Of a stretch of 33,487 bases of DNA, positions 6,590 to 14,481 are shown piece by piece. Every line of letters begins with the position of its first letter. Position 1 is the stretch's first letter. The position numbers were made by a program, and so were the translations under genes. The stretch lies in NCBI RefSeq assembly GCF_036906915.1, contig NZ_JBAKHX010000082.1, forward strand, positions 1 through 33,487. Reading direction: 5' to 3'. The notes beneath the pieces were generated by a model. That model saw only the letters and a program-made list of their open reading frames with translations. It was not told the origin of the DNA and did no database searches. The stretch is from Phytohabitans sp036906915. Lineage in GTDB: Bacteria; Actinomycetota; Actinomycetes; Mycobacteriales; Micromonosporaceae.

Positions 6590-6835
6590 AATGCGTTCTC
6601 GCGATCCGCGGCTGGTCGCCTTCTCCCCGGCGATGGTTTCGTTGTGGTCGATGTGTTGCCGGTTCCAGATCTGGCGGCCGGTGTAGCGCGGGATCGCGTC
6701 GAACCCCCGGTCGGGGTCGGTGATCGTGTCCAGCAGGTTCGCGGCTTGAGGGCGTTGAGGCCAGGGCAGCCGGCGGGAACAGCCGACGTCGAAGTACTCG
6801 GCCACGATCATCCCACGACCAGCGACCCACAGCAT
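6590..6835 (-). pseudogene. Large serine recombinase remnant with internal deletion
   Basis: The minus-strand frame begins with 'MIVAEYFDVGCSRRLPWPQR', then 'LLDTITDPDRGFDAI', which match the N-terminal catalytic domain of large serine recombinases after the active-site Ser. It then jumps directly to 'RYTGRQIWNRQHIDHNE', a pattern of the zinc-ribbon region usually a few hundred residues later. The catalytic Ser, the active-site Arg cluster and most of the DNA-binding region are therefore gone, and a stop lies just upstream. It is a dead recombinase, and a sign of past phage or integrative-element activity. Confidence 0.65.
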
Positions 6836-7133
6836 CGCTCAGATCATCACCTCGCCGTCGGCTCGAACTTGCGAAGCGCCGAGACTTGTGCGCACATCCT
6901 TTCTTACGAAACCGCAACGAGGGGCAGGTCCAGCTCCCGAACTCGTGGCGTACCTCACGCTGGCGCGGTGTCACATACACAGGTTCGGCGGTGACTGATG
7001 CCCGACCAGTTACACCATCGGGGAGCCTGGCGCGGATACCCGCGAACGGCATCTTCGGTACCCCGTCGGCAACGAACGGCCCGGCCCGGATCGCGGACGA
7101 GCCCGAGTCGCCTACACCTGAAGGAGAAGCTCA
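6836..7133. other. No gene recognised between recombinase and DoxX-like remnants
   Basis: Frames here are low-complexity or arginine-rich shadows, and I see no protein pattern. The last 15 bases carry a good ribosome site (GAAGGAGAAG) serving the ATG at 7134. The stretch on the other side of the recombinase remnant (6337-6589) likewise holds only a possible C-terminal scrap on the minus strand containing 'EVLGEHGYRLLAAET'. Confidence 0.4.
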
Positions 7134-7590
7134 TGAACCTCGCCCTCTGGATCGTTGCCGGGCTGCTTGCCGCTACGCCAGTGGCCGGCAGCGGGAGGAA
7201 CTGGCTCAGCACTTCTTCGCCGCCGCCGAACGTGGCGACCTGCGAGCGCTGGAGACGCTCCTGGCCCAGGATGTCGCATTGCACGGCGACGGCGGCCCGC
7301 CCTCGGCCGACCGGTCAACGGCCGGGAACGCGTCGCACGGACCTTCCTCGCAGGGATGGCCAAGTTCGCCCGTCTCAACGTGCGGATGCGTGCCACCACG
7401 GTCAACGGCCAGCCCGGCGCCGCGGCCTTCGACGCGCACAGCAAGCTCGTCGGCGTCATGGCACTCGACAGCGCAGAGGGTCAGATCCAGACGATCCACT
7501 CCATCGTCAACCCCGACAAACTGCAGCACGTCGACCAGGTCAGCGACCTCGGCGTCCTGCTGCGCACCAAGCACACCGGGAACCGCCCAA
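7134..7590 (+). pseudogene. DoxX 5' fragment fused to ECF sigma factor C-terminal (SnoaL-like) remnant
   Basis: From ATG 7134 the first 14 codons read MNLALWIVAGLLAA, a diverged copy of the start of the DoxX-like gene at 7615. The sequence then changes, in another frame, to 'RQREELAQHFFAAAERGDLR' and 'LLAQDVALHGDGG'. After a frameshift near 7295-7315 it continues as 'RPVNGRERVARTFLAGMAKF' through 'IHSIVNPDKLQHV'. That is the SnoaL-like C-terminal domain of SigJ/ECF41-type sigma factors. The sigma-2 and sigma-4 regions are missing. It is a recombination product with no working frame. It lies where an intact sigma gene would precede DoxX. Confidence 0.75.
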
Positions 7591-7614
7591 CAAACCCCTG
7601 CACTGGAGAGTCTC

Positions 7615-8001
7615 ATGAACGTCGCTCTTTGGATCGTTACCGGCCTGCTGGCGGCAGTGTTGCTGGTCAGCACAGCCAAGATGTTCGTGCCCCGGGAGAA
7701 GATGGCCGCCATCGGTGGCGCCGCCGCACAATGGGTCCTGGACTTCAGCCCCGGTGCGCTCAAGGCCATCGGCGCCCTGGAGCTCCTGGCCGCTGCGGGC
7801 CTGATCCTGCCCGCCGTCCTCGACCTCGCACCGGTCATGGTGCCGGTGACCGCCACCTGTGTCGCATTGTTGTTCACCGGTGCGGTGATCATGCGCCTTC
7901 GCCGTGGCGAGCGGAAGACGATCGTTGGCGACCTGGTCTACCTCGCCCTGGCCATCTTCGTTGCCTGGGGCCGGTTCGGCCCTGAGTCCTTCACCAGCTG
8001 A
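7615..8001 (+). CDS. DoxX-like membrane protein
   Basis: This 128-residue protein starts at ATG 7615, with GGAG 7 bases upstream. Four hydrophobic segments are visible: 'LWIVTGLLAAVLLVSTAKM', the stretch around 'KAIGALELLAAAGLILPAVL', 'VPVTATCVALLFTGAVIM', and 'DLVYLALAIFVAWGRFG'. These fit the four-helix DoxX/DoxX-like family of quinol-oxidase-like and thiol-redox membrane proteins. The family often sits beside ECF41-type sigma factors, and the remnant directly upstream is exactly that. The exact substrate is unknown. Confidence 0.85.
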   Translation: MNVALWIVTGLLAAVLLVSTAKMFVPREKMAAIGGAAAQWVLDFSPGALKAIGALELLAAAGLILPAVLDLAPVMVPVTATCVALLFTGAVIMRLRRGERKTIVGDLVYLALAIFVAWGRFGPESFTS

Positions 8002-8040
8002 AACTGCCGCGTTTACCGAGCAAACAGCCGGACCCGCAAG

Positions 8041-8193
8041 CGGACCCGCCAGGCCCTGGCCGAAGCTGCCGCGTTGGTGACCTACTCTCGCAGCCCACTC
8101 GGGCGGCACGCATTGGCCCGCGCAATCGGCCGCGAGCCCGCGCTGGCCCATCCCTGGCTCCGTGCACTCGTCACCGCCCTGAACACCGGCTGA
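8041..8193 (+). pseudogene. C-terminal scrap of an unidentified protein
   Basis: A frame ending at TGA 8191-8193 reads 'RQALAEAAALVTYSRSPLGR' and then 'EPALAHPWLRALVTALNTG'. It looks like a helical protein C-terminus and has no start codon or ribosome site. I cannot name the family. Confidence 0.35.
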
Positions 8194-8258
8194 ACGGTGC
8201 TAGCGCGAGACGACGCGTCCAGGGGAGCGAGCAGCTCGGCAGATCCGCATGGGTCAGA

Positions 8259-8365
8259 ATGCTGTGTCATCGAAGCGCCGGCCGCCGTTGGTATCCCGGC
8301 GTGTGGGACCTGCCGGGTGGTCATGTTGATGAGGGGGAGGACCCGAAGGAGAGCCGGCTGCGGAT
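8259..8365 (+). pseudogene. Nudix hydrolase remnant
   Basis: The frame reads 'MLCHRSAGRRWYPGVWDLPG' and then 'GHVDEGEDP'. This is the strand and first half of a Nudix box (GX5E), but the essential REUXEEXGU half is replaced by unrelated sequence. It is a non-functional piece of a MutT-like gene. Confidence 0.65.
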
Positions 8366-8500
8366 TCCTCCCGCCACTGCCAACACCCGGTCCCTATCCC
8401 AGGCGTGGGAATCTCGGCCTCGGCGTGATTCAGGTAAGTACGCCGCTGCCCTGACCACGTGCAGCGCGGCAGGAACGCTGGAACTCGTCATACTGGTGCG

Positions 8501-8920
8501 GTGGAAGCACGGTTCGACCAGGCATCGGCGGAAGCGGCCGAAGCGCACGGCGACTGGGCTACGGCAATCGCCATGGTCAGCGGATTCGCCGAGTGCTACA
8601 GCCGTGACCACCACCGGCACAACGCGCACATGTGGCACATGGAGCTCCTCGTGAAAGCCGGGTTCTTGCATGAGTTGGCCGAGCACGCCAAGACCGACGT
8701 TCACGCACAGCGCCGGCTGGACAGGTACCTGTATGAGGAAGGCCGCGACAGCGAGCTACGGCAGCGTGGCCAGCGCGGTGACAAGACCGCCTTGTACTTT
8801 CTGGTGCGTCTGCTTCGCGCGCGAGGAGAGCAGACGGCCGCCCAACAGGCAGTCGCCGACATCGACCCAACCGACGCCTTCGCCATCGAACTGGCACATC
8901 AGCCACTGGCGGGCGGGTAG
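8501..8920 (+). CDS. Helical repeat (TPR-like) hypothetical protein
   Basis: This 139-residue protein starts at GTG 8501. There is no ribosome site but a CATACT box lies 7 bases upstream of the start, so a leaderless mRNA is likely. The sequence is almost entirely amphipathic helix ('ARFDQASAEAAEAHGDWATA', 'LLVKAGFLHELAEHAKTDVH', 'KTALYFLVRLLRARGEQTAA'), in TPR-like pairs, with His- and Trp-rich turns ('HHRHNAHMWHMEL'). No signal peptide or membrane segment is seen. Resembling proteins are common in actinomycetes as conserved hypotheticals, and the function is unknown. An in-frame start at 8459 would add 14 unlikely residues. Confidence 0.7.
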   Translation: MEARFDQASAEAAEAHGDWATAIAMVSGFAECYSRDHHRHNAHMWHMELLVKAGFLHELAEHAKTDVHAQRRLDRYLYEEGRDSELRQRGQRGDKTALYFLVRLLRARGEQTAAQQAVADIDPTDAFAIELAHQPLAGG

Positions 8921-9250
8921 GGCCGAGAACGAGCTTGTCGTGGCCAGCGGTCGTGGCGCGTGCTCGTTGAGGCACGAACCGCGTGACGTACTCGCTACCG
9001 ACGCGGATGTGCACGCGCGCGCTGGCCGGCGCTCTAGCCTCGGCTCGGGGTTCGGCGCGGGTTGGCGCCTTTGATGCTCTCGTCGCTGGCGGCGCTCGAA
9101 CTGGGTCTGCGGGTCCGGTCGCGGTGGTCCAGGCGCTGCTCGACGCGCTCCGTCCGTACGGCACGTGATGGTGCCGACGCACACGCAGGACAGGCCGACG
9201 CCGTCAGCGGGCAGCCTCCACCGCCCTGGCGGTACTGCTTGGATAGTGTC

Positions 9251-9787
9251 ATGGGAGACGAGGAACCGCTGTCCGCGGACGAGGTGCTGGACATCGTCGA
9301 CGAGCAGGACCGGGTCGTCGGGCAGGCGCCGCGGCATGAGGTGTACGCCCGCCGGTTGCGGCACCGGTGCGTGTTCGTGCTGGCACGGGATCCGGCCGGA
9401 CGTGTCTTCGTACACCGCCGCACGGCGCACAAGCTCGTCTTTCCCTCGCTGTACGACATGTTCGTCGGCGGAGTGGTCGGCGCGGGCGAGTCGTACGACG
9501 AGGCCGCATTGCGGGAGGCCGAGGAGGAACTGGGGGTCGCGGGCCTGGCCCGGCCCGAACCCCTGTTCCGGTTCCTCTACGACACACCGGAGCACACCTG
9601 GTGGTCGGCGATCTACCAGGTACGGTGCGAGCTGCCAGTGCACCCGCAGGTGGAGGAGGTGGCCTGGCACGCTTTCCTGACTGAGTCGGAGCTGGCGCAG
9701 CGCCTCACTGAATGGGAGTGGGTGCCCGACGGCCTGGAAGCCTACCGCCGGCTGCTCGCCAGGCGGGTCATCGAGGACTGGCGCTAA
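9251..9787 (+). CDS. Nudix hydrolase
   Basis: This 178-residue protein starts at ATG 9251. The complete Nudix box is visible as 'GGVVGAGESYDEAALREAEE' followed by ELGV. It fits GX5EX7REUXEEXGU and should bind Mg2+ and hydrolyse a nucleoside-diphosphate-linked substrate. The leading 'DEVLDIVDEQDRVVGQAPRH' and 'FVHRRTAHKLVFPSLYDMFV' resemble the YfcD/isopentenyl-diphosphate-isomerase-like branch, so the substrate may not be a nucleotide. No ribosome site is evident and GGATAGTGTC lies directly before the ATG, so translation may be leaderless or weak. Longer readings to 9062 are unsupported. Confidence 0.9.
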   Translation: MGDEEPLSADEVLDIVDEQDRVVGQAPRHEVYARRLRHRCVFVLARDPAGRVFVHRRTAHKLVFPSLYDMFVGGVVGAGESYDEAALREAEEELGVAGLARPEPLFRFLYDTPEHTWWSAIYQVRCELPVHPQVEEVAWHAFLTESELAQRLTEWEWVPDGLEAYRRLLARRVIEDWR

Positions 9788-9794
9788 CGCTTGT

Positions 9795-9878
9795 CGAGCC
9801 GGGCACCGTCGAGTCGTCGGCGCAACGGGTCGACGTGTTGGGTGGGCTGATCCACGAATACCGCCGCGCTGCTTGACC
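9795..9878 (+). pseudogene. Possible transposase C-terminal scrap
   Basis: A short frame ends '...VLGGLIHEYRRAA' before a TGA. I have a faint recollection of similar tails in actinobacterial transposases or integrases. There is nothing upstream to support it, so this is a weak call. Confidence 0.2.
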
Positions 9879-9975
9879 TCTCGAGCACTCCCGCTGTGCT
9901 CGTATCGGGCCTCGTGTTCCCTTGGAGCTGCGACCTCGGTTACCGGACCTGACGGTCGGACTCCTTTGTGGAGGG

Positions 9976-10250
9976 TCATGACATGCCGAAGGGTACGATC
10001 CGAGGGTCGTCGGTGAGGTTCGGCGTCGCGGTGTGCGCCAGGTACGCGTTGTGGAAGGTGCAGTCGCCGGCGCGGAGCGGCACGGTGACCCGCTCCTGCC
10101 ACGCGAGTTCGGGCGCGAGCCGAAACTGGTGTCGTCGAGCGGATACCGCGCGAGCACCCGCGGCGCATCGGCACCGAGTACCGAACGGATCTCCGCCTGG
10201 TAGTCCTGCGCCGTCGTTACCTGCCCGGTGAACTGCTCGATGGCGGCCAC
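9976..10250 (-). pseudogene. Phytanoyl-CoA dioxygenase (PhyH) C-terminal remnant
   Basis: The minus-strand frame reads 'FTGQVTTAQDYQAEIRSVLG' and 'ARYPLDDTSFG'. After a frameshift near 10115 it continues as 'QERVTVPLRAGDCTFHNAYL' and 'AHTATPNLTDDPRI'. The last part is the distal iron-binding His and 2-oxoglutarate-binding region of PhyH-type dioxygenases. The first half of the enzyme, including the HxD pair, is missing. Two frames and missing catalytic residues make it non-functional. Confidence 0.65.
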
Positions 10251-10610
10251 GAAGGTGCGGCGCTGGAGACTCTGCTCCAGCGTGCTGCTCGTGAGTCACT
10301 GGTGCACAGCGTGCACGTGTCTATCCGTCCGGACAACGTTTCGGCTGACTGCCTGTTACGCGCCGTGGCCGTGGCCGTGGCCGTGGCCGTGGCCGTGGCC
10401 GTGGCCGTGGGCAGCGCTGCCGTGGCGCGGCTGAGGCGGTACGTGGTCACCATCTGGGTCGGGTCAAACGACGCGCTTCGGCGGCCGGGCAATTACGGCG
10501 GCTTGGTGTCCCTGCGGCTGCTGTTGGGGGCGCGGGCCGCGCGCTCTGGACGGACCGGTGGGTCAGGGAGCGGACCGCAACCTGACCATGGGTCGCAGAG
10601 TGTCTAGTAC
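10251..10610. other. Gene-free stretch upstream of the beta-propeller gene
   Basis: I see no protein pattern on either strand. The open frames that cross it owe their length to a hexanucleotide repeat. It contains (CCGTGG)8 and would hold the promoter of the gene at 10611, though I cannot identify a convincing -35/-10 pair. Confidence 0.5.
10363..10410. repeat. Hexanucleotide microsatellite (CCGTGG)8
   Basis: There are eight perfect tandem copies of CCGTGG, 48 bases. Depending on frame it would spell Pro-Trp, Ala-Val or Arg-Gly repeats on this strand, or Ala-Thr on the other, but it is not in a convincing gene. The unit is a multiple of three, so slippage would change length without shifting frame. 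Confidence 0.95.
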
Positions 10611-11870
10611 ATGAGAGCACCCCGTGTAGTCGTCTTGTTCGCCGCGGTGATCGTGGCCGTCGCATCCGGTGGAGCAGCCGGCGCGTCCCCGGTGGCGGGA
10701 TGGACCTCGCACGTCAGCGTCGCCGCCTCGTATGGCCAACCGAACACCTACTCCGACCAGCCGGTGGTCAGTGCCGACGGCCGGTACGTTGCGTTCACCT
10801 CCGGGGCGTCGAACCTGGTGCCGGGGGACACCAACGGTTCGTTCGACGTGTTTGTCCGGGATACGCGGATGCTCACGACAAGCCGGGTCAGCGTCACCGC
10901 CGGCGGTGGTCAGGTGGACAGGATGAGCTACTCGCAGGACATCAGTGCCGACGGCCGGTACGTCGTGTTCGTCTCCATGGGTACGAACATCCTGCCTGGC
11001 GATTCCAACCCTGTCGGCAATGTCTATCTTCGGGATCGCGTGACCGGTACCACGGTGCGGGCCACGCCGCCCGCGAGCGCCGCTGGACGGCCCGCTATCA
11101 GCGGTGACGGCCGGTACGTCGCCTATGCGACGGCCCGGCCACTACTGTCTGGGGACACCAACCAGCGCGAGGATATCTACGTGTGGGCACGGGAGACCGG
11201 GGCCCTGGAACGGGTTAGCGTCTCGACGACCGGTGGCGAGGCGAACCACGGCAGCTACAGTCCCAGCCTCAGCAACGACGGCCGGTTCGTGGCTTTCCAC
11301 TCGGAGGCTAGCAACCTCGTGCCCCGTCCCGGCTACCCGGCGGCGGTGTTCGTCCGCGACCGGGTAGCCGGCACCACTGATCGGGTCAGCGTGGCCAGCG
11401 ACGGTACGCCCGCGAACGACGAGAGCGGTGGAGCACGGATCAGCGGTGACGGCCGGTACGTGGTCTTCACGTCGGTCGCGGCGAACCTGGTACCTGTCGA
11501 CATCGCCCACGAGGATGTGTTCCTCCGCGACCGGTTCGCCGGCACGACGGAGCTGGCGAACCTGGACTCCACCGGCGCCCCGCTCCCGTCCGGCGGTTAC
11601 GCCGGTGCGGTCAGCGGCGATGGTCGGTACCTCGCCTTCGGCACGCAGACTGGCGCCGTGATGTCTGGCGTCGTGCGCCGCGACCGCCTGACCGGTACGA
11701 CGATCACGGTCAGTCTCTCCACCGCGGGCGCAGCGGCCAACGGTCACAGCTACTGGCCGAGCATCAGCGCTGACGGCCAGGCGATCGCGTTCCTATCGGC
11801 GGCCACCAACCTTGTTCCGCGCGACACCCGCGGCGGAAGCGAAATCTTCCTGCGCCGCTACTGGCGCTGA
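10611..11870 (+). CDS. Secreted seven-repeat beta-propeller (PD40/TolB-like)
   Basis: This 419-residue protein has a signal peptide ('VVVLFAAVIVAVASGGAAGA', residues about 6-25). Seven repeats of about 50-60 residues follow, each with an '[V/I]S[A/G/N]DGR[Y/F][V/L]AF' strand, usually 'SNLVPGDTN', and '[DV/IY]VRDR..GTT.RVS'. These are typical of the WD40-like PD40/TolB C-terminal propeller and predict one seven-bladed barrel. The last repeat ends 'EIFLRRYWR' at the C-terminus, closing the ring. There is no catalytic motif, membrane anchor or sorting signal, so it is probably released or wall-associated. Such domains bind proteins or glycans, but the partner here is unknown. Confidence 0.88.
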   Translation: MRAPRVVVLFAAVIVAVASGGAAGASPVAGWTSHVSVAASYGQPNTYSDQPVVSADGRYVAFTSGASNLVPGDTNGSFDVFVRDTRMLTTSRVSVTAGGGQVDRMSYSQDISADGRYVVFVSMGTNILPGDSNPVGNVYLRDRVTGTTVRATPPASAAGRPAISGDGRYVAYATARPLLSGDTNQREDIYVWARETGALERVSVSTTGGEANHGSYSPSLSNDGRFVAFHSEASNLVPRPGYPAAVFVRDRVAGTTDRVSVASDGTPANDESGGARISGDGRYVVFTSVAANLVPVDIAHEDVFLRDRFAGTTELANLDSTGAPLPSGGYAGAVSGDGRYLAFGTQTGAVMSGVVRRDRLTGTTITVSLSTAGAAANGHSYWPSISADGQAIAFLSAATNLVPRDTRGGSEIFLRRYWR

Positions 11871-11977
11871 CACACCACCTCGAACCGGCACTGCTCCGCG
11901 ATCAAGGGCATCCGCATCGATGATCAGGATTTGCCCAGGTTTCCTGGCTCTATGGAGGAGACCGGAAAGGATCGGCT

Positions 11978-12859
11978 ATGCCGAGGCTAGGGACTGGACG
12001 GGATCGCCCGATGGTGCTGTGGTGCGCTGTTCTGGCGGCCGTTCTGGTCGGATGTCGGGACGGTTCCTCTGATCCGGGCGTGTCGGAGGGGGCCGCCACC
12101 GGATCGGTGCAAGCGACCGCCGTCTGGGTCACCGAGCGTGTGGATGTTGGGGGACACGAACTCAATCTGCTCCGCCGGGGTACTGGGTCGCCGACGATCG
12201 TGTTTGAGAACGGGTTGGGCGGCAACCTGGGACCGTGGTTCCAAACCGGTGTCGCTAACGGGTTCTCGTCGGTTCGTACATGTGCCTACGACCGGGTCAA
12301 CACCGGCGCCAGCGACCGGGACCCGGGCCGGCACACCGGTGAAGACAGCGTCCGTGATCTGCACACGTTGCTCCACGTGGCCGCCGTGCCCGCGCCGTAC
12401 CTGCTGGTCGGGCACTCGTTCGGAGGGCTGCTGGCGGTTATGTACGCCGGTACCCATCCCGCTGAGGTGGCTGGGCTTGTTCTGCTCGATCCGTCCCTGC
12501 CGACCCAGGCCGAGCTTTTCGACCTGCTCCCGAAGCGGGAAAGGGCCGCGGAGATGGCCGACCTGGAGAAGAATCGCGAGAACGTGGACTTCTTCGACAC
12601 GCTGGAGCAGGCGAAGGCTCTCCTGCCGAGGGTTCCGGACATCCCCGTGCTTGTCCTCGGCGCGACCAACCTGGACGACATCCCGCCGCCAGGGCCGACG
12701 GAAGGCTTCTTAGCGGCGAGGAAGAAGGCGTTGCAGGAATTCACGGCAGCACTATCACGAGGCGAGCTACGTTATGTCGCCTCCGGCCACGCCATCCACA
12801 GCGCCGAGCCCAAGCTGGTCATCAACGAGATACAGCGAGTGCTCGAAGGCGTGCGTTGA
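11978..12859 (+). CDS. Lipoprotein alpha/beta hydrolase
   Basis: This 293-residue protein starts at ATG 11978, with GGAAAGGA 8 bases upstream. A signal peptide ends in the lipobox LVGC (Cys26), so it should be a lipid-anchored envelope protein. The mature part is an alpha/beta hydrolase fold: oxyanion-loop region 'VFENGLGGNLGPW', nucleophile elbow GHSFGG with Ser147, probable acid in 'LVLGATNLDD', and catalytic His in 'SGHAIH' (271 or 274). Many relatives are esterases or lipases. The substrate is not evident. Confidence 0.9.
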   Translation: MPRLGTGRDRPMVLWCAVLAAVLVGCRDGSSDPGVSEGAATGSVQATAVWVTERVDVGGHELNLLRRGTGSPTIVFENGLGGNLGPWFQTGVANGFSSVRTCAYDRVNTGASDRDPGRHTGEDSVRDLHTLLHVAAVPAPYLLVGHSFGGLLAVMYAGTHPAEVAGLVLLDPSLPTQAELFDLLPKRERAAEMADLEKNRENVDFFDTLEQAKALLPRVPDIPVLVLGATNLDDIPPPGPTEGFLAARKKALQEFTAALSRGELRYVASGHAIHSAEPKLVINEIQRVLEGVR

Positions 12860-12992
12860 GGCGCAGCGGCAATCCGTAGCACGACAGGGTTTCGTCGGAA
12901 GTCGTCCACGCGGCGGGTTGCGCGGGGCACTTACCTGCCGATGTGAGTGAGTCAGCAGGGCCTCGCAGTTCACGATCTGCCATCATCGGCGC

Positions 12993-13140
12993 GTGGAGCC
13001 ATACGAGGTGCCGATCGGTAAACGGTACCGAGCCGCCATAGAAGCGCTCGTCCGTCAACTTGCCGACGGCAAATTTGAGGAACTGGTCCGCTCCGACCAG
13101 GTGGCCTCGCACGCAGTTAAACCGATCGCGGCACTGATCC
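12993..13140 (+). pseudogene. DUF7668-like N-terminal remnant
   Basis: From GTG 12993 the frame reads 'EPYEVPIGKRYRAAIEALVR' then 'QLADGKFEELVRSDQV'. The helical 'R.AIEALV...L..G.FEEL' pattern resembles the start of small DUF7668 proteins of actinomycetes. The homology fades near 13140 and the frame then runs on as Arg-rich sequence antisense to the next gene. It looks 3'-truncated. The family call is tentative. Confidence 0.4.
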
Positions 13141-13233
13141 GGCGTAGGTCTGGCCAGGTCGCTGCGAGGTTGGCCGGGCGCGGCGTCTCTAGTCTAGTCT
13201 CAGCAATCGTGTTGAGTGACCGCGGCGTTAGGG

Positions 13234-13587
13234 TCAGCGGCTGCTGGTCTGGTCCAGGTACTGCAGCAGGCCGTGCGCGGCCAACTCGATTTCCTTGTGC
13301 CTCCACTCCGAGGCGCGGTACACGCAGGCAATCAGGCCCGTACGGTGCAGCCGCCGTAGGTCGCCGTAGACGAACGCGTATCGCGCCTTCGTCTCGTCCG
13401 TGGCGCCATCGGTAAGACCCAGGTGCCAGTGCGCGAACTCGTCCCACGAGTGCTTGGCCAGGTAGTCGTTCTGCGCATTGGCGTCCGGCTGTACCTCGCC
13501 CCAGTCGCTGTCCAACACATACTGATGCGACTCGATCAACCGCCGAGCATGCGCCACCGCTGCCTTGTTCACCGAGTACGAAGCCAT
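13234..13587 (-). CDS. Conserved actinobacterial hypothetical protein
   Basis: This 117-residue protein starts at ATG 13587, with AAGGG 6 bases upstream (GTG 13590 adds one residue). It begins 'MASYSVNKAAVAHARRLIES' and contains 'YVLDSDWGEVQPDANAQNDY', 'HSWDEFAHWHLGLTDGATDE', and 'KARYAFVYGDLRRLHRTGLI'. This small soluble family is widespread and very conserved in actinomycetes and has no known function. Conserved Trp, His, Asp and Glu residues suggest a binding or catalytic surface. No membrane segment is seen. It converges with the DUF7668-like remnant. Confidence 0.88.
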   Translation of the reverse strand: MASYSVNKAAVAHARRLIESHQYVLDSDWGEVQPDANAQNDYLAKHSWDEFAHWHLGLTDGATDETKARYAFVYGDLRRLHRTGLIACVYRASEWRHKEIELAAHGLLQYLDQTSSR

Positions 13588-13761
13588 CACCCGCCCTTAC
13601 CCAGGCTCCAGGTCGGCCACACCGTTCACTTCTGCAGGTCAGCCGCCCGCCATCGCCGTCAACGTGCCTGAGCTGGTGCGATATAATCGTCCACCGCGAA
13701 CATGGCCGCGCCGTCCCTATACGCATTGTCATGCCGAGATGAGGGAGGCATCGTATGTGAG

Positions 13762-14481
13762 TCACCGCAGCCCTGCTGCGAGTTCGGCGGCGTTGTCGAA
13801 TGCGGGTGCCGCCCTTTCGGATTCGTCTTCCGTGAGCGTGACGGCCTGGGCGCGGGCCAGCATCTCGGCCGCGGTCTTTGGATCGTGCAGCACCATCGCG
13901 AGTTCGGCGCGGTAGACCAGGACCTCTACCTGCTCGACCGGGTCGTCGTCGGCTTGCGGGCGGGTCAACGCGCTGTCGAGGATCCGAACGGCCTGTCCGA
14001 CGCTGCCCCTGGAATCGGCCTGCACGACAGCATTCGCTAGGGCCTTGGCCAGCCGCCCGGCAGGCGTGGCGGCCGGCATGGGCGCGGTGGCGGCGTCCCG
14101 AAAGACGCGGATCCAGTTGCCGCCCGGGTCGATGACGCTGAATCCGCCCAACCCGTCGGCGTTCTTCCGCGCCCTAGGCCGGGTCATCCGCGGCGTTCCG
14201 GACACCAGTACCTTGCCGTACGCGGCGCGCATGCCGGCTGCGAATGCCCGATGTAGTCCCTCGATGTCCGCGGTGAGTACGAGACAGGGGCCATAGGACT
14301 GCTCCGGGTCAAATCCGGCGATCTCGAAGAACTGCAGATGCAGGTCTTCCCGCTGCACCCCCACACACGCGTAGGGCTTGCGTTGCCTGTACGTGGTGCG
14401 GAAACCGAGAACTCCGTAGAAGGTTTCGATGTCGTCAATGGATGCGCACGGCAGCAGGGGAACGGTCCGCTCGTTGGTCAT
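13762..14481 (-). CDS. VOC-domain (glyoxalase/bleomycin-resistance-like) protein with helical tail
   Basis: This 239-residue protein starts at ATG 14481, with an excellent GGAAGGAGG site. Residues about 1-130 form a vicinal-oxygen-chelate domain ('PLLPCASIDDIETFYGVLGF', 'VGVQREDLHLQFFEI', and 'GGFSVIDPGGNWIRVFRD' near the end). Residues about 145-239 are an added helical region resembling two TPR hairpins ('VRILDSALTRPQADDDPVEQ', 'LAMVLHDPKTAAEMLARAQA'). VOC proteins bind metals, antibiotics or small dicarbonyls. A role in resistance or detoxification is likely and the ligand is unknown. Confidence 0.85.
   Translation of the reverse strand: MTNERTVPLLPCASIDDIETFYGVLGFRTTYRQRKPYACVGVQREDLHLQFFEIAGFDPEQSYGPCLVLTADIEGLHRAFAAGMRAAYGKVLVSGTPRMTRPRARKNADGLGGFSVIDPGGNWIRVFRDAATAPMPAATPAGRLAKALANAVVQADSRGSVGQAVRILDSALTRPQADDDPVEQVEVLVYRAELAMVLHDPKTAAEMLARAQAVTLTEDESERAAPAFDNAAELAAGLR

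Noticed and set aside
8756..10174. Long minus-strand frame of 472 codons
   Set aside because: It runs opposite the TPR-like and Nudix genes, whose motifs are clear. The antisense product is Arg/Pro/Ala-rich.
10228..10434. Pro-Trp repeat peptide, resembling an antimicrobial peptide
   Set aside because: The Pro-Trp run is just one frame of the (CCGTGG)8 microsatellite. There is no ribosome site, no conserved flank, and other frames are equally open.
13683..13688. Perfect TATAAT box on the plus strand
   Set aside because: No -35 box at the right distance and no plus-strand gene downstream. The neighbouring genes on both sides are on the minus strand.
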